From the NCBI GenBank assembly GCA_028686135.1, contig JAQUCP010000001.1, positions 287,027-351,026 of the forward strand: 64,000 nucleotides of DNA. Direction: 5' to 3'. A program made the position numbers and the translations under genes. Below the pieces are notes generated by a model. That model made no database searches. It saw only the letters and a list, made by a program, of their open reading frames with translations, and was not told the DNA's origin. This DNA is from UBA12481 sp012523435 (GTDB lineage Bacteria > Bacteroidota > Bacteroidia > Bacteroidales > UBA12481). This document shows positions 44,849-52,946 of the stretch, in pieces (the first letter of the stretch is position 1; every line of letters begins with the position of its first letter).

Positions 44849-46135
44849 ATGAACTGGTTAGCCGGTCTGATCCGTAGCCTTATGCTTCTGATTGTACTCC
44901 TGTGTGCATCGAACCATTCGTATGCCCAGCAACGCTTTCCTAAACCGGAGTTTAAAACTGAATATACCCAACCAGTACCAGAGCATCCTGCCCCCCGCAG
45001 CCCTGCACTCGAATTCCTCGACTTGGCAATTCTCGTACTGGTGATGAGCCTGACTGCCTGGGTTGCCATCCGCCGGCGATCGCGTTACGGCATCCTGATC
45101 CTCACGATTTTTTCCCTCTTCTATTTTGGATTTTACAAACAGGGCTGTATCTGCTCCGTCGGATCCATTCAAAACGTGGCGCTGGCGCTGGCCGACCCAA
45201 CCTACCGATTGCCCTTGGTGGCACTGCTGGTGTTTCTTTTACCCTTGATATTCAGTCTATTCTTTGGCCGGGTATTCTGTGCCGCCGCCTGCCCACTAGG
45301 TGCCATCCAGGATCTGATCATATTCAAGCCCATCAACCTACCGGTTTGGCTGCGCAAGTCACTGAGTATCCTACCGTGGACCTATCTGGGATTAGCGGTT
45401 CTCTTTGCCACAACCGGCACCGATTTCATCATCTGCCGGTACGATCCGTTCATCGGCATCTACCGGTTGAACGGCAAATTCATCATGATCCTCCTGGGCA
45501 TCGCGTTTTTGCTCATGGGACTCTTCGTCGCACGCCCCTACTGCCGGTTTATCTGTCCCTATGGTGCCCTCCTCAGTCTCACCTCCAGGTTCTCTAAATG
45601 GCACCTCTCCATCTATCCAACCAGCTGTGTACAGTGTAAACTCTGCACTACTGCATGCCCTTTCGAAGCTATTGATTTCCCCGATTCAGAACAAACCAAA
45701 CCCGAACCCCGAACCCAAACACGCAGATTCCTCACATTCGCCGCACTAATCCCTGTCCTGATCGCAGTCGGGATGTTCATCGGAAGCCTGTCGCATGTCT
45801 TTCTCTCACGAGCGAACTCAACAGTCTATCTCGCTGAGCTATTGATTGCTCATCCTGAGTTGAGGAGCGACCCGTTAAATCTTGATATCCAGACCTTTCT
45901 AGCATCCGGGCAAACGCTTGAAACTCTCACCGAAGATGCCGCTACCATCAGAGAAAAATTTCGGATCGGCGCCATGATTCTTGGTGGGTTCCTCGGACTG
46001 GTGATCGGTCTGACTGCCCTAAATCAGCTTATTTTCCGGAGAAAAGAAGATTATCAGGCCAACCGGGCCGACTGTTACAGTTGTGCCAGGTGCCTGGATT
46101 ATTGTCCTGTCGATAAAACGATTGCCCATGGATGA
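44849..46135 (+). CDS. NapH/NosR-like membrane polyferredoxin
   Basis: This is a 428-residue protein from the ATG at 44849 (a GTG 30 bases earlier is the alternative). The signal-like MNWLAGLIRSLMLLIVLLC is followed by several membrane helices. Two CX3CP motifs (FCAAACPLGAIQ and YCRFICPYGAL) are diagnostic of the NapH/NosR/RdxA group. Soluble [4Fe-4S] sets follow: SCVQCKLCTTACPFEAI and, at the very end, CYSCARCLDYCPVD. A further CIC pair (KQGCICSVGS) precedes them. It probably shuttles electrons across or along the inner membrane. Its 3' end overlaps the next propeller gene by eight bases. Confidence 0.9.
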   Translation: MNWLAGLIRSLMLLIVLLCASNHSYAQQRFPKPEFKTEYTQPVPEHPAPRSPALEFLDLAILVLVMSLTAWVAIRRRSRYGILILTIFSLFYFGFYKQGCICSVGSIQNVALALADPTYRLPLVALLVFLLPLIFSLFFGRVFCAAACPLGAIQDLIIFKPINLPVWLRKSLSILPWTYLGLAVLFATTGTDFIICRYDPFIGIYRLNGKFIMILLGIAFLLMGLFVARPYCRFICPYGALLSLTSRFSKWHLSIYPTSCVQCKLCTTACPFEAIDFPDSEQTKPEPRTQTRRFLTFAALIPVLIAVGMFIGSLSHVFLSRANSTVYLAELLIAHPELRSDPLNLDIQTFLASGQTLETLTEDAATIREKFRIGAMILGGFLGLVIGLTALNQLIFRRKEDYQANRADCYSCARCLDYCPVDKTIAHG

Positions 46136-48002
46136 AAAAACCAGGATAAAACTGGTATCCCAATTGATGGCCGTTGCCGGCCTGTTCACGCTGATAGTGG
46201 CGCTGCTGCTGCTCCTGAATTATTTGCACGTCAGGTATCATGATCCACTTGAAAGTGTGGCGCTTACGCAGCTGGTCGAGCAGTTCAAGTCGAACCCCGA
46301 AAGCGAAACCCTGATCCGGGATATCCGCAATCTTGACCTTTTAGCACGGAAAGCTTATTTCACCAGTCAGTGGCAGATCAAAACCGGGGCTTTCCTCTTG
46401 CTGGCCGGTGCAATCGCCTTTGCTGTCCTGCTAAGAATCTACCACAGCCTGAAAGCCAGGATTGGCGAACCCTTGATCAGCGGCGGAAACCTGTTGCTCA
46501 ACCGGATTGTCACCCAGCGATGGATTCTGAGCATTGGAGCCATCTTGTTTATCGGCGCAGTCATTGGTTCTCTGGTGACTGTGGATTATCTCGACAAATA
46601 TCAGAAGGGCGAACTCACCGGAGAGGTAGTGGCTGAGGCTGTTACTGAGGAGACACAGAGCGACGTGGAGGTTATTGACCTGATCGAGCAGGAGGAGGAA
46701 ATTGACAGCCGTAACGAAGTCGACCCACCCACTATCGACACCATAGAACATACTAATATTGAGACCGTTGCGCCAATAGTCGAAGTCGCTGATATTCCAG
46801 ATCAGCCGACACAGCCGACCGAGCCACTTGTTGGAACAGCCGTAAGTGCTCTTCCCGCCTTAAATCATGTTTATTTCAGAGGACATCTGGGGCAGGGCAT
46901 CTCCAAAGCAAAGAATTTGCCAGAAACTTGGGATGGTCCCTCCGGGCGCAATATCAAATGGAAAGCTAAGATTCCCAAGCCCGGGTACAATTCGCCGGTG
47001 ATCTGGGGCACCAAGCTCTTTCTCGCCGGCGCTGATGCCCAGGGCCGATGGGTTTTCTGCTTCGACCGCCTCACAGGCGATCTATTGTGGCAAGCCGAAG
47101 CCAACAATATCCCCGGCACACCGGCTACCGCACCGAAAACTACCAATGACACCGGACTCTCAGCTCCAACCTTAACAGTTGACAACCAGCGTGTTTATGC
47201 CATCTTCGGCACCGGCGACTTGATTGCGCTCACCCACAATGGCGATCGGGTGTGGGCCAAAAACTTAGGGGTTCCAGATAACCACTACGGGCACTCCTCT
47301 TCTCTTATCTACTTTAACCAAACCCTTATTGTTCAATACGATACAAATAAAAGCGGTCGGCTCCTCGGACTCAACATGGCCAACGGAGAGACCATCTGGG
47401 AAACCGTCAGAAAATCAAAAATATCCTGGTCATCACCCATCTTGGCGGAAATTGACGGCAAGATGCAGGTGATCACCACCTCCGCACCTTCGGTTGCCGG
47501 ATTCGACGCACAAACAGGCCAGGAACTTTGGTCGGTGGATGTACTATCGGGCGAAGTGGGCCCCTCAGCAGCCTTTTCCAATGGTATTGTCTATGCCGCG
47601 AACGAATATGCCTCTCTGGTAGCTATCCGGCCGGGCCCCAACCCTGAAATACTGTGGCAACAGTATGATGTCCTTCCCGAAACCGCGAGTCCGGCTGTAG
47701 CCCAAGGACTCATATTCATCGCCACCACCTACGGCGTGCTGGGTTGCTTTGATGCCAAAACCGGCGATCAGTACTGGGAGGAGGAGTTCGGACAAGGGTT
47801 TTATGGCTCCCCGATGATCGCCGACGGAAAAGTGTATGTGATGGATCGGGGTGGAACTATGCATATTTACAAGCTCGATAAAACTCCCGTGAAGCTGGGT
47901 AGCCCGGTTCTGGGAGAGAAATCGGTGGTCACACCGGCATTCACCGATGGAACGATCTATCTCCGGGGCGAACAGTTTTTATATTGCATAGCCGCAAATT
48001 AA
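46128..48002 (+). CDS. Multi-helix membrane-anchored PQQ-like beta-propeller protein 4
   Basis: This is a 624-residue protein from the ATG giving MDEKTRIKLVSQLM. Three membrane helices lie near residues 9-33, 84-105 and 133-155. An acidic, proline-containing linker (about 160-235, with LIEQEEEIDSRNEVDPP) spaces the propeller from the membrane. The propeller starts at HVYFRGHLGQG and has blades FCFDRLTGDLLWQAE, LGLNMANGETIWETV, AGFDAQTGQELWSVD and GCFDAKTGDQYWEEE. The extra helices distinguish it from the other propellers and suggest a membrane-complex subunit. It overlaps the polyferredoxin gene and is six bases before the NuoEF gene. Confidence 0.83.
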   Translation: MDEKTRIKLVSQLMAVAGLFTLIVALLLLLNYLHVRYHDPLESVALTQLVEQFKSNPESETLIRDIRNLDLLARKAYFTSQWQIKTGAFLLLAGAIAFAVLLRIYHSLKARIGEPLISGGNLLLNRIVTQRWILSIGAILFIGAVIGSLVTVDYLDKYQKGELTGEVVAEAVTEETQSDVEVIDLIEQEEEIDSRNEVDPPTIDTIEHTNIETVAPIVEVADIPDQPTQPTEPLVGTAVSALPALNHVYFRGHLGQGISKAKNLPETWDGPSGRNIKWKAKIPKPGYNSPVIWGTKLFLAGADAQGRWVFCFDRLTGDLLWQAEANNIPGTPATAPKTTNDTGLSAPTLTVDNQRVYAIFGTGDLIALTHNGDRVWAKNLGVPDNHYGHSSSLIYFNQTLIVQYDTNKSGRLLGLNMANGETIWETVRKSKISWSSPILAEIDGKMQVITTSAPSVAGFDAQTGQELWSVDVLSGEVGPSAAFSNGIVYAANEYASLVAIRPGPNPEILWQQYDVLPETASPAVAQGLIFIATTYGVLGCFDAKTGDQYWEEEFGQGFYGSPMIADGKVYVMDRGGTMHIYKLDKTPVKLGSPVLGEKSVVTPAFTDGTIYLRGEQFLYCIAAN

Positions 48003-48008
48003 CAGTTG

Positions 48009-50351
48009 ATGGAATTCAATATCAACGATATAGACCAAATCATTGAATCCACCGGAAGGGAGACTTCAGCGGTGATTCCCATTCTGCAGGCCATCCAGAA
48101 AAAATATCACTATTTACCTGAGGTGGCACTCAAACGGGTCTGTGCAATCACGCCAATTACCCCGGCCCAGATCATCGGTGTGGCCAGTTTCTACTCACAG
48201 TTCAGGCTACAACCCGTTGGCAAACACATGATACGGGTTTGTATCGGAACCGCCTGCCATGTCAAGGGGGCCGGACTGGTTTATGATGCTATCTGCCGGG
48301 AACTTGATCTCACGGAAGGAAAGGATACCGATGCCAGCGGGACCTTCACCGTGGAAAAGGTCAGCTGCCTCGGATGCTGTACGATCGCTCCAGTGGTCCA
48401 GATCGATGGCATCACCTATGGTCACGTCTCCCCCGATCAGGCCGGAAAATTGCTGGAAGATTTTAAAAACCAGCTCGGTAAAAGTAAAGATAAAACCTTC
48501 CGGACTGCCCTGGGTCGGGAAATTGAGGGCGAGATCAGAATCGGCCTGGGTTCCTGTTGCGTGGCCAGCGGGAGCGAAGCTATCCGCCAGGCAGTTGAAG
48601 AGACCGTCGAAAGCAACTCTCTGAATATCAAGCTAAAGAATGTAGGTTGTGTTGGGATGTGTCACCAGGTTCCCTTGGTAGAAGTTGTGCCTGTTAATGG
48701 CGACCCCATTCTGTACACCCAGGTTAAGCCCGGCGACGTCCGTCAAATCATTGAGCAGCACTTCAGCCCGACCGGTTTTTGGAAAAAACTTAGCGTAAAG
48801 GCATTCAACCTGATTAATACGATTCAGGACGACCGTACCTGGGACGGGGTTGATCGCTACTCTTCCTCCATCCGGGAGAAGGAGGTTTCCTCATTTCTCG
48901 GCAGGCAGATTTCCATAGCAACGGAGTATCGCGGGGCACTTAACCCTCTTGATATCAACGAGTATAAGAAAAATGGAGGGTTTGAGGCATTGAAGAAATG
49001 TCTTACCGGAACGAGCCCTGCCGAAGTAATTCGGGAGATCACCGAGAGTGGACTGCGCGGGCGAGGGGGAGGAGGATTCCCAACAGGAGTGAAGTGGGAG
49101 ATGGTCTCGCGGCAGAAGTCTGACATCAAATATGTCATCTGCAACGGAGATGAGGGCGACCCTGGAGCATTCATGGACCGGATGTTGTTGGAGTCGTATC
49201 CTTATCGCGTTTTGGAGGGCATGCTGATAGCTGGGTATGCAACGGGAGCAGGCGAAGGGTTTTTCTATATCCGGGCCGAATATCCGCTGGCTGTTCAGCG
49301 CATCCGTGAGGCGATCCGCCAATGCGCCGAAGCCGGATACCTCGGTCAAAACATTCTGGGCAGCTCGTTTAACTTCAGGATCAGGCTATACGAGGGAGCC
49401 GGCGCCTTTGTCTGTGGCGAAGAGACTGCTCTGATTGCTTCCATTGAGGGACGGCGGGGATTTCCGACACTCCGGCCACCGTTCCCGGCCGAACAAGGGC
49501 TCTGGGGAGCTCCCACCGTGGTGAACAACACCGAAACCCTCGCGATGGTCAGTTACATCATGCGCCATGGCGCTACCGAATTTAATCGCATGGGAACAAA
49601 TGCCAGCAAGGGCACCAAAGTTTTTGCCCTGGCGGGGAAAATTGCACGCGGCGGGCTGATCGAGGTACCTATGGGAATCACCATCCGGGAGATCGTGGAA
49701 GAGATCGGCGGCGGAATACCCAATGGCCATCAGTTCAAAGCAATACAGATCGGTGGCCCATCGGGAGGATGTATCCCTGCCAGCCTGGCCGATACCCCGG
49801 TGGGGTTTGAAACCATGACTGAGCTGGGAGCTATGATGGGATCCGGAGGTCTGGTAGTGCTGGATGATACCGACTGTATGGTCGATATGGCACGCTACTT
49901 CCTGTCGTTCACCCAAAAAGAGTCGTGCGGAAAATGTACCTTCTGCCGGATCGGCACCCGGCGGATGCTGGATATTCTTGAACGACTCTGCCAAGGCAAG
50001 GGGAAAACCTCCGACCTGGATGAGCTGGAGAAGCTGGCCGAATGGACCCGCAAGGGGAGCCTCTGCGGCCTGGGCCGGACAGCCCCAAACCCCGTTCTCA
50101 CCACCCTAAGGTACTTCCGTGACGAATATGAAGCTCACATTCAGGGACATTGCCCAACCGGCAAGTGCGCCGACTTGATTCATTACACCATCAATGATAA
50201 CTGCATCGGATGCACACTCTGCGCACAAAAATGCCCCACCGAAGCTATCCGGTTCAAACCACACGAGAAACACGAAATTGAGCAGGAGAAGTGTATCAAA
50301 TGCGATACCTGCCGCCTGATCTGCCCGGTGGATGCCATTGATAAATTTTGA
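48009..50351 (+). CDS. NuoE-NuoF fusion flavoprotein (NADH-binding, FMN/Fe-S)
   Basis: This is a 780-residue cytoplasmic protein. Residues ~1-155 are a NuoE-like thioredoxin fold with [2Fe-2S] ligands VCIGTACHVKG and SCLGCC. Residues ~165-250 are a second thioredoxin-like Fe-S domain (GLGSCCVASGS, GCVGMCHQVP). From about 330 the NuoF core follows: GLRGRGGGGFPTGVKW for NADH and CNGDEGDPGAFMDR for FMN. ESCGKCTFCRIGTRRM plus SLCGLG supplies the [4Fe-4S] site. Two C-terminal ferredoxin clusters (CIGCTLCAQKCP, CIKCDTCRLICP) end it. The layout matches the beta subunits of NAD(P)-linked hydrogenases and formate dehydrogenases (HydB/HndC), with NuoE fused on. It should exchange electrons between NAD(H) and the Fe-S chain. 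Confidence 0.92.
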   Translation: MEFNINDIDQIIESTGRETSAVIPILQAIQKKYHYLPEVALKRVCAITPITPAQIIGVASFYSQFRLQPVGKHMIRVCIGTACHVKGAGLVYDAICRELDLTEGKDTDASGTFTVEKVSCLGCCTIAPVVQIDGITYGHVSPDQAGKLLEDFKNQLGKSKDKTFRTALGREIEGEIRIGLGSCCVASGSEAIRQAVEETVESNSLNIKLKNVGCVGMCHQVPLVEVVPVNGDPILYTQVKPGDVRQIIEQHFSPTGFWKKLSVKAFNLINTIQDDRTWDGVDRYSSSIREKEVSSFLGRQISIATEYRGALNPLDINEYKKNGGFEALKKCLTGTSPAEVIREITESGLRGRGGGGFPTGVKWEMVSRQKSDIKYVICNGDEGDPGAFMDRMLLESYPYRVLEGMLIAGYATGAGEGFFYIRAEYPLAVQRIREAIRQCAEAGYLGQNILGSSFNFRIRLYEGAGAFVCGEETALIASIEGRRGFPTLRPPFPAEQGLWGAPTVVNNTETLAMVSYIMRHGATEFNRMGTNASKGTKVFALAGKIARGGLIEVPMGITIREIVEEIGGGIPNGHQFKAIQIGGPSGGCIPASLADTPVGFETMTELGAMMGSGGLVVLDDTDCMVDMARYFLSFTQKESCGKCTFCRIGTRRMLDILERLCQGKGKTSDLDELEKLAEWTRKGSLCGLGRTAPNPVLTTLRYFRDEYEAHIQGHCPTGKCADLIHYTINDNCIGCTLCAQKCPTEAIRFKPHEKHEIEQEKCIKCDTCRLICPVDAIDKF

Positions 50352-50357
50352 GGAGCC

Positions 50358-51812
50358 ATGATTAACCTAACCATAGATCATCAACCGATAGAAGTTGAGC
50401 CCGGAACTACCCTGATGGAAGCCGCCGGTATGCTGGGGATCATCATTCCCTCAATGTGCCATAACGGCGACCTGCCCCACTTTGCCTCCTGTATGATCTG
50501 TGTGGTAAAGGATGAGCGTAACGGCAAAATGATCCCGAGCTGCTCCATCCGGGCAGAAGAGGGCATGCAGATCATCACTGGAGATGAGGAGGTAAGAGAG
50601 GCACGTAAAACCGCTCTCGACCTGTTGCTCAGCGACCATGTCGGGGATTGCGAAGCCCCCTGCCAACGCGCCTGTCCAGCCCACATGGATATCCCGCTGA
50701 TGAACAGGCATCTGGCAGCTGGCGAATTCCGGCAAGCCTATGATGTCGTGATCCGGGATATCGCCCTGCCCTCCGTGTTGGGACGCATCTGCCCCGCCCC
50801 CTGCGAAGGAGCCTGCCGCCGGAAATCCATCGATGAACCGGTGGCTATCTGCCTGCTTAAAAGAATCGCGGGAGATCATCACCTACAGGAAAACCTCCCT
50901 GCCGAATCAATTATTCCTACCCATAAACTGAATAAAAATATTGCCATCATCGGATCTGGACCCTATGGTTTATCTGCTGCATGGTATTTACAACAAGCTG
51001 GTTTTCAGTGTACTATATTTGATCAGAACGAGCAGCCCGGTGGAGCCTTGCGCTACTCGGTCTCCCGGGAGATCCTCCCGGAAGCGGTGCTCAACCAGGA
51101 GATCGATCGGATCCGCAAATCCGGCGTCATCTTTGAGATGAACACCTTTATTGGCGAGGAGGAAGTTGACAATCTGCGTAAACAATTCGATGCTCTGATG
51201 TCCCCGCTCGATAAAGCCCCCAAAATGGCTATCCGCGCCGCCGCTTTGGGTAAAGAAGCAGCAAAAAGGACTCATCAGGAGCTGTCGGGCGAAATAATTA
51301 CGGGCGAAAGGCGGCTCTTTAACTCCCATTTCGGCCGCCTTGAACCGGAAGAGGCACCGGAATACTTAAAAGAATCCGTACAGGATGCGCGACTGGCTCC
51401 CTCGGGAGGAATGACACTCGGATTCAGCCGTGAAGAGGCCATGGCCGAAGCCGCCCGCTGCCTCCACTGCGATTGCCGGAAACCCAACACCTGTAAGCTG
51501 AGACTCTATGCCGATGAGTACGGAGCCGAACAGAGGCGGTTTACTGGACCATCAAGAAAGTTGGTTCGCAAGAACTTTCAGCATGAGATCGTTGTTTATG
51601 AACCAGAGAAGTGCATCAAATGCGGAATTTGCATCCGGATAACCGAAAAATATCGCGAAGAACTTGGCCTGACCTTCATTGGCCGAGGCTTTGATGTAGT
51701 GGTAGGAATACCATTCGACCAAAGCCTGGAGCAAGGCCTTACCAAGACAGCTCTGGAAGCCGCTGATGCCTGTCCGACAGGTGCTCTATCCCGAAAAAAG
51801 GAGAAAAAATGA
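50358..51812 (+). CDS. NuoG-N/GltD-like Fe-S protein with truncated FAD/NAD(P) domain
   Basis: This is a 484-residue protein. Residues ~1-75 are a [2Fe-2S] ferredoxin domain (CHNGDLPHFASCMIC then PSC), as in NuoG. Residues ~95-175 are the GltD-type Fe-S helical domain (DCEAPCQRACPAHMDIP, RICPAPCEGACRR). AIIGSGPYGLSAAWYLQQAG near 195 is the FAD loop. The protein then passes from VDNLRKQFDAL straight to IRAAALGKEAAKR, which in GltD relatives is the final helix. The NAD(P)-binding domain and the second FAD segment are missing. The C-terminus has more cysteines (CLHCDCRKPNTC, CIKCGICI). An AGGAG Shine-Dalgarno sequence precedes the ATG. It is likely an electron-wiring subunit rather than an enzyme. 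Confidence 0.85.
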   Translation: MINLTIDHQPIEVEPGTTLMEAAGMLGIIIPSMCHNGDLPHFASCMICVVKDERNGKMIPSCSIRAEEGMQIITGDEEVREARKTALDLLLSDHVGDCEAPCQRACPAHMDIPLMNRHLAAGEFRQAYDVVIRDIALPSVLGRICPAPCEGACRRKSIDEPVAICLLKRIAGDHHLQENLPAESIIPTHKLNKNIAIIGSGPYGLSAAWYLQQAGFQCTIFDQNEQPGGALRYSVSREILPEAVLNQEIDRIRKSGVIFEMNTFIGEEEVDNLRKQFDALMSPLDKAPKMAIRAAALGKEAAKRTHQELSGEIITGERRLFNSHFGRLEPEEAPEYLKESVQDARLAPSGGMTLGFSREEAMAEAARCLHCDCRKPNTCKLRLYADEYGAEQRRFTGPSRKLVRKNFQHEIVVYEPEKCIKCGICIRITEKYREELGLTFIGRGFDVVVGIPFDQSLEQGLTKTALEAADACPTGALSRKKEKK

Positions 51813-52915
51813 AAACGACTATTCTGATCATCCTGGCATTTTTCATCGGTCACCCAAGCCCGAAAAAGAGCGAATCAGGCCTGTTCCGGGGAGATCAACC
51901 CCTGTCGGGTACCCTGCAGGAATCGGTTCCTGCAAAGCCCAAGCTGCTCTGGACTTTTAAAACCGAAGATGAAATTAAGGCCTCACCGGTAGTTTTTGAT
52001 GACAAAATGGTGGTTGGATCAACTGATGGATTTGTCTATTGCCTTGACTTAAAGGGGAATCTGATGTGGAAATTTAACACAGAAAACCCTATTGAAGCCC
52101 CTGCACTGATTCTCGATGGTACTGTTTACGTGGGTAATCTCTACGGAAACTTCTATGCGCTGAACCTGACTGACGGAAAGGTTAAATGGAAGTATCTAAC
52201 TGAAGGTCAAATCAGTGGGTCGGCAAACTGGTGGAGATCAGGCTCCCAAACCCGCATCCTGGTCGGGAGTTACGATTACTACCTCCACTGCATCGATGCA
52301 ACCACTGGCAAAGGAATCTGGAAATATGAATCCGATAATTTCATCAACGGCGCAGCATCCGTAGCGGACAACCTGGCCATCTTTGGCGGGTGCGATGGCT
52401 TTCTTCACCTGGTGGATATCACCACCGGGAAAGCGATCACCAAAATCGACGTATCTACTTATGTTCCCGGATCTGTACCTGTTAGCAAGAATATGGCAGT
52501 GGTAGGGGATTATGATGGCGGAGTCACCTGCATCGATCTTATTGAAAAGAAAAATCGCTGGAAATACTTGAACGACAAGGTACAACTCCCCTTTGTAGCT
52601 TCAGCCGCCATCCAGTCGGACAAGGTCGTAACCGGCAGTCGCGATAAACAGGTGTACTGTTTTGACCTCCAGAACGGATCCATCCTGTGGAAATATCATA
52701 CAGGAGAAAAAGTTGACGCCTCTCCCCTGATCGCCCGGAACACGGTGGTAATCACCAATATGCGTGGCGATCTGATTTTCCTGAACCTGGCCAATGGGAA
52801 GCTGCTCTGGAGCTACGAAATTGGCAGCCCGATCAGCAGCAACCCAGCTATTTCGAACAGCAGAATTTTCTTAGGAGCCAGCGACGGAAACGTGTACTGC
52901 TTCGGTAAATCATAA
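51809..52915 (+). CDS. Exported PQQ-like (BamB-like) beta-propeller protein 5
   Basis: This is a 368-residue protein with a short signal-like N-terminus (MKTTILIILAFFIGHPS). It enters the propeller via GLFRGDQPLSGTLQ and has regular blades: YCLDLKGNLMWKFN, YALNLTDGKVKWKYL, HCIDATTGKGIWKYE, YCFDLQNGSILWKYH and LNLANGKLLWSYE. This is the most regular, BamB-like of the five. Genomic context argues against a BamB role, since no other Bam components are present. Its ATG overlaps the stop of the Fe-S gene (ATGA), showing translational coupling of a cytoplasmic and an exported subunit. Confidence 0.85.
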   Translation: MKTTILIILAFFIGHPSPKKSESGLFRGDQPLSGTLQESVPAKPKLLWTFKTEDEIKASPVVFDDKMVVGSTDGFVYCLDLKGNLMWKFNTENPIEAPALILDGTVYVGNLYGNFYALNLTDGKVKWKYLTEGQISGSANWWRSGSQTRILVGSYDYYLHCIDATTGKGIWKYESDNFINGAASVADNLAIFGGCDGFLHLVDITTGKAITKIDVSTYVPGSVPVSKNMAVVGDYDGGVTCIDLIEKKNRWKYLNDKVQLPFVASAAIQSDKVVTGSRDKQVYCFDLQNGSILWKYHTGEKVDASPLIARNTVVITNMRGDLIFLNLANGKLLWSYEIGSPISSNPAISNSRIFLGASDGNVYCFGKS

Positions 52916-52946
52916 CCTGGAATTTTTATAACCTCATTTTTCAACT

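Noticed and set aside
48009..51812. Part of a respiratory complex I or a bifurcating hydrogenase
   Set aside because: No NuoB/C/D/I or membrane-arm subunits and no H-cluster protein are present. The NuoG-like protein lacks the molybdopterin-fold and H-cluster regions.
39370..52915. Genuine PQQ-dependent dehydrogenases
   Set aside because: The repeats are of PQQ-like/BamB type. I see no catalytic Asp/Glu set with vicinal disulfide, no cytochrome partner and no PQQ synthesis genes in the window.
51809..52915. BamB of the outer-membrane assembly machine
   Set aside because: The regular propeller looks BamB-like, but it is coupled to the Fe-S gene upstream, no other Bam genes are near and no clear lipobox is seen.
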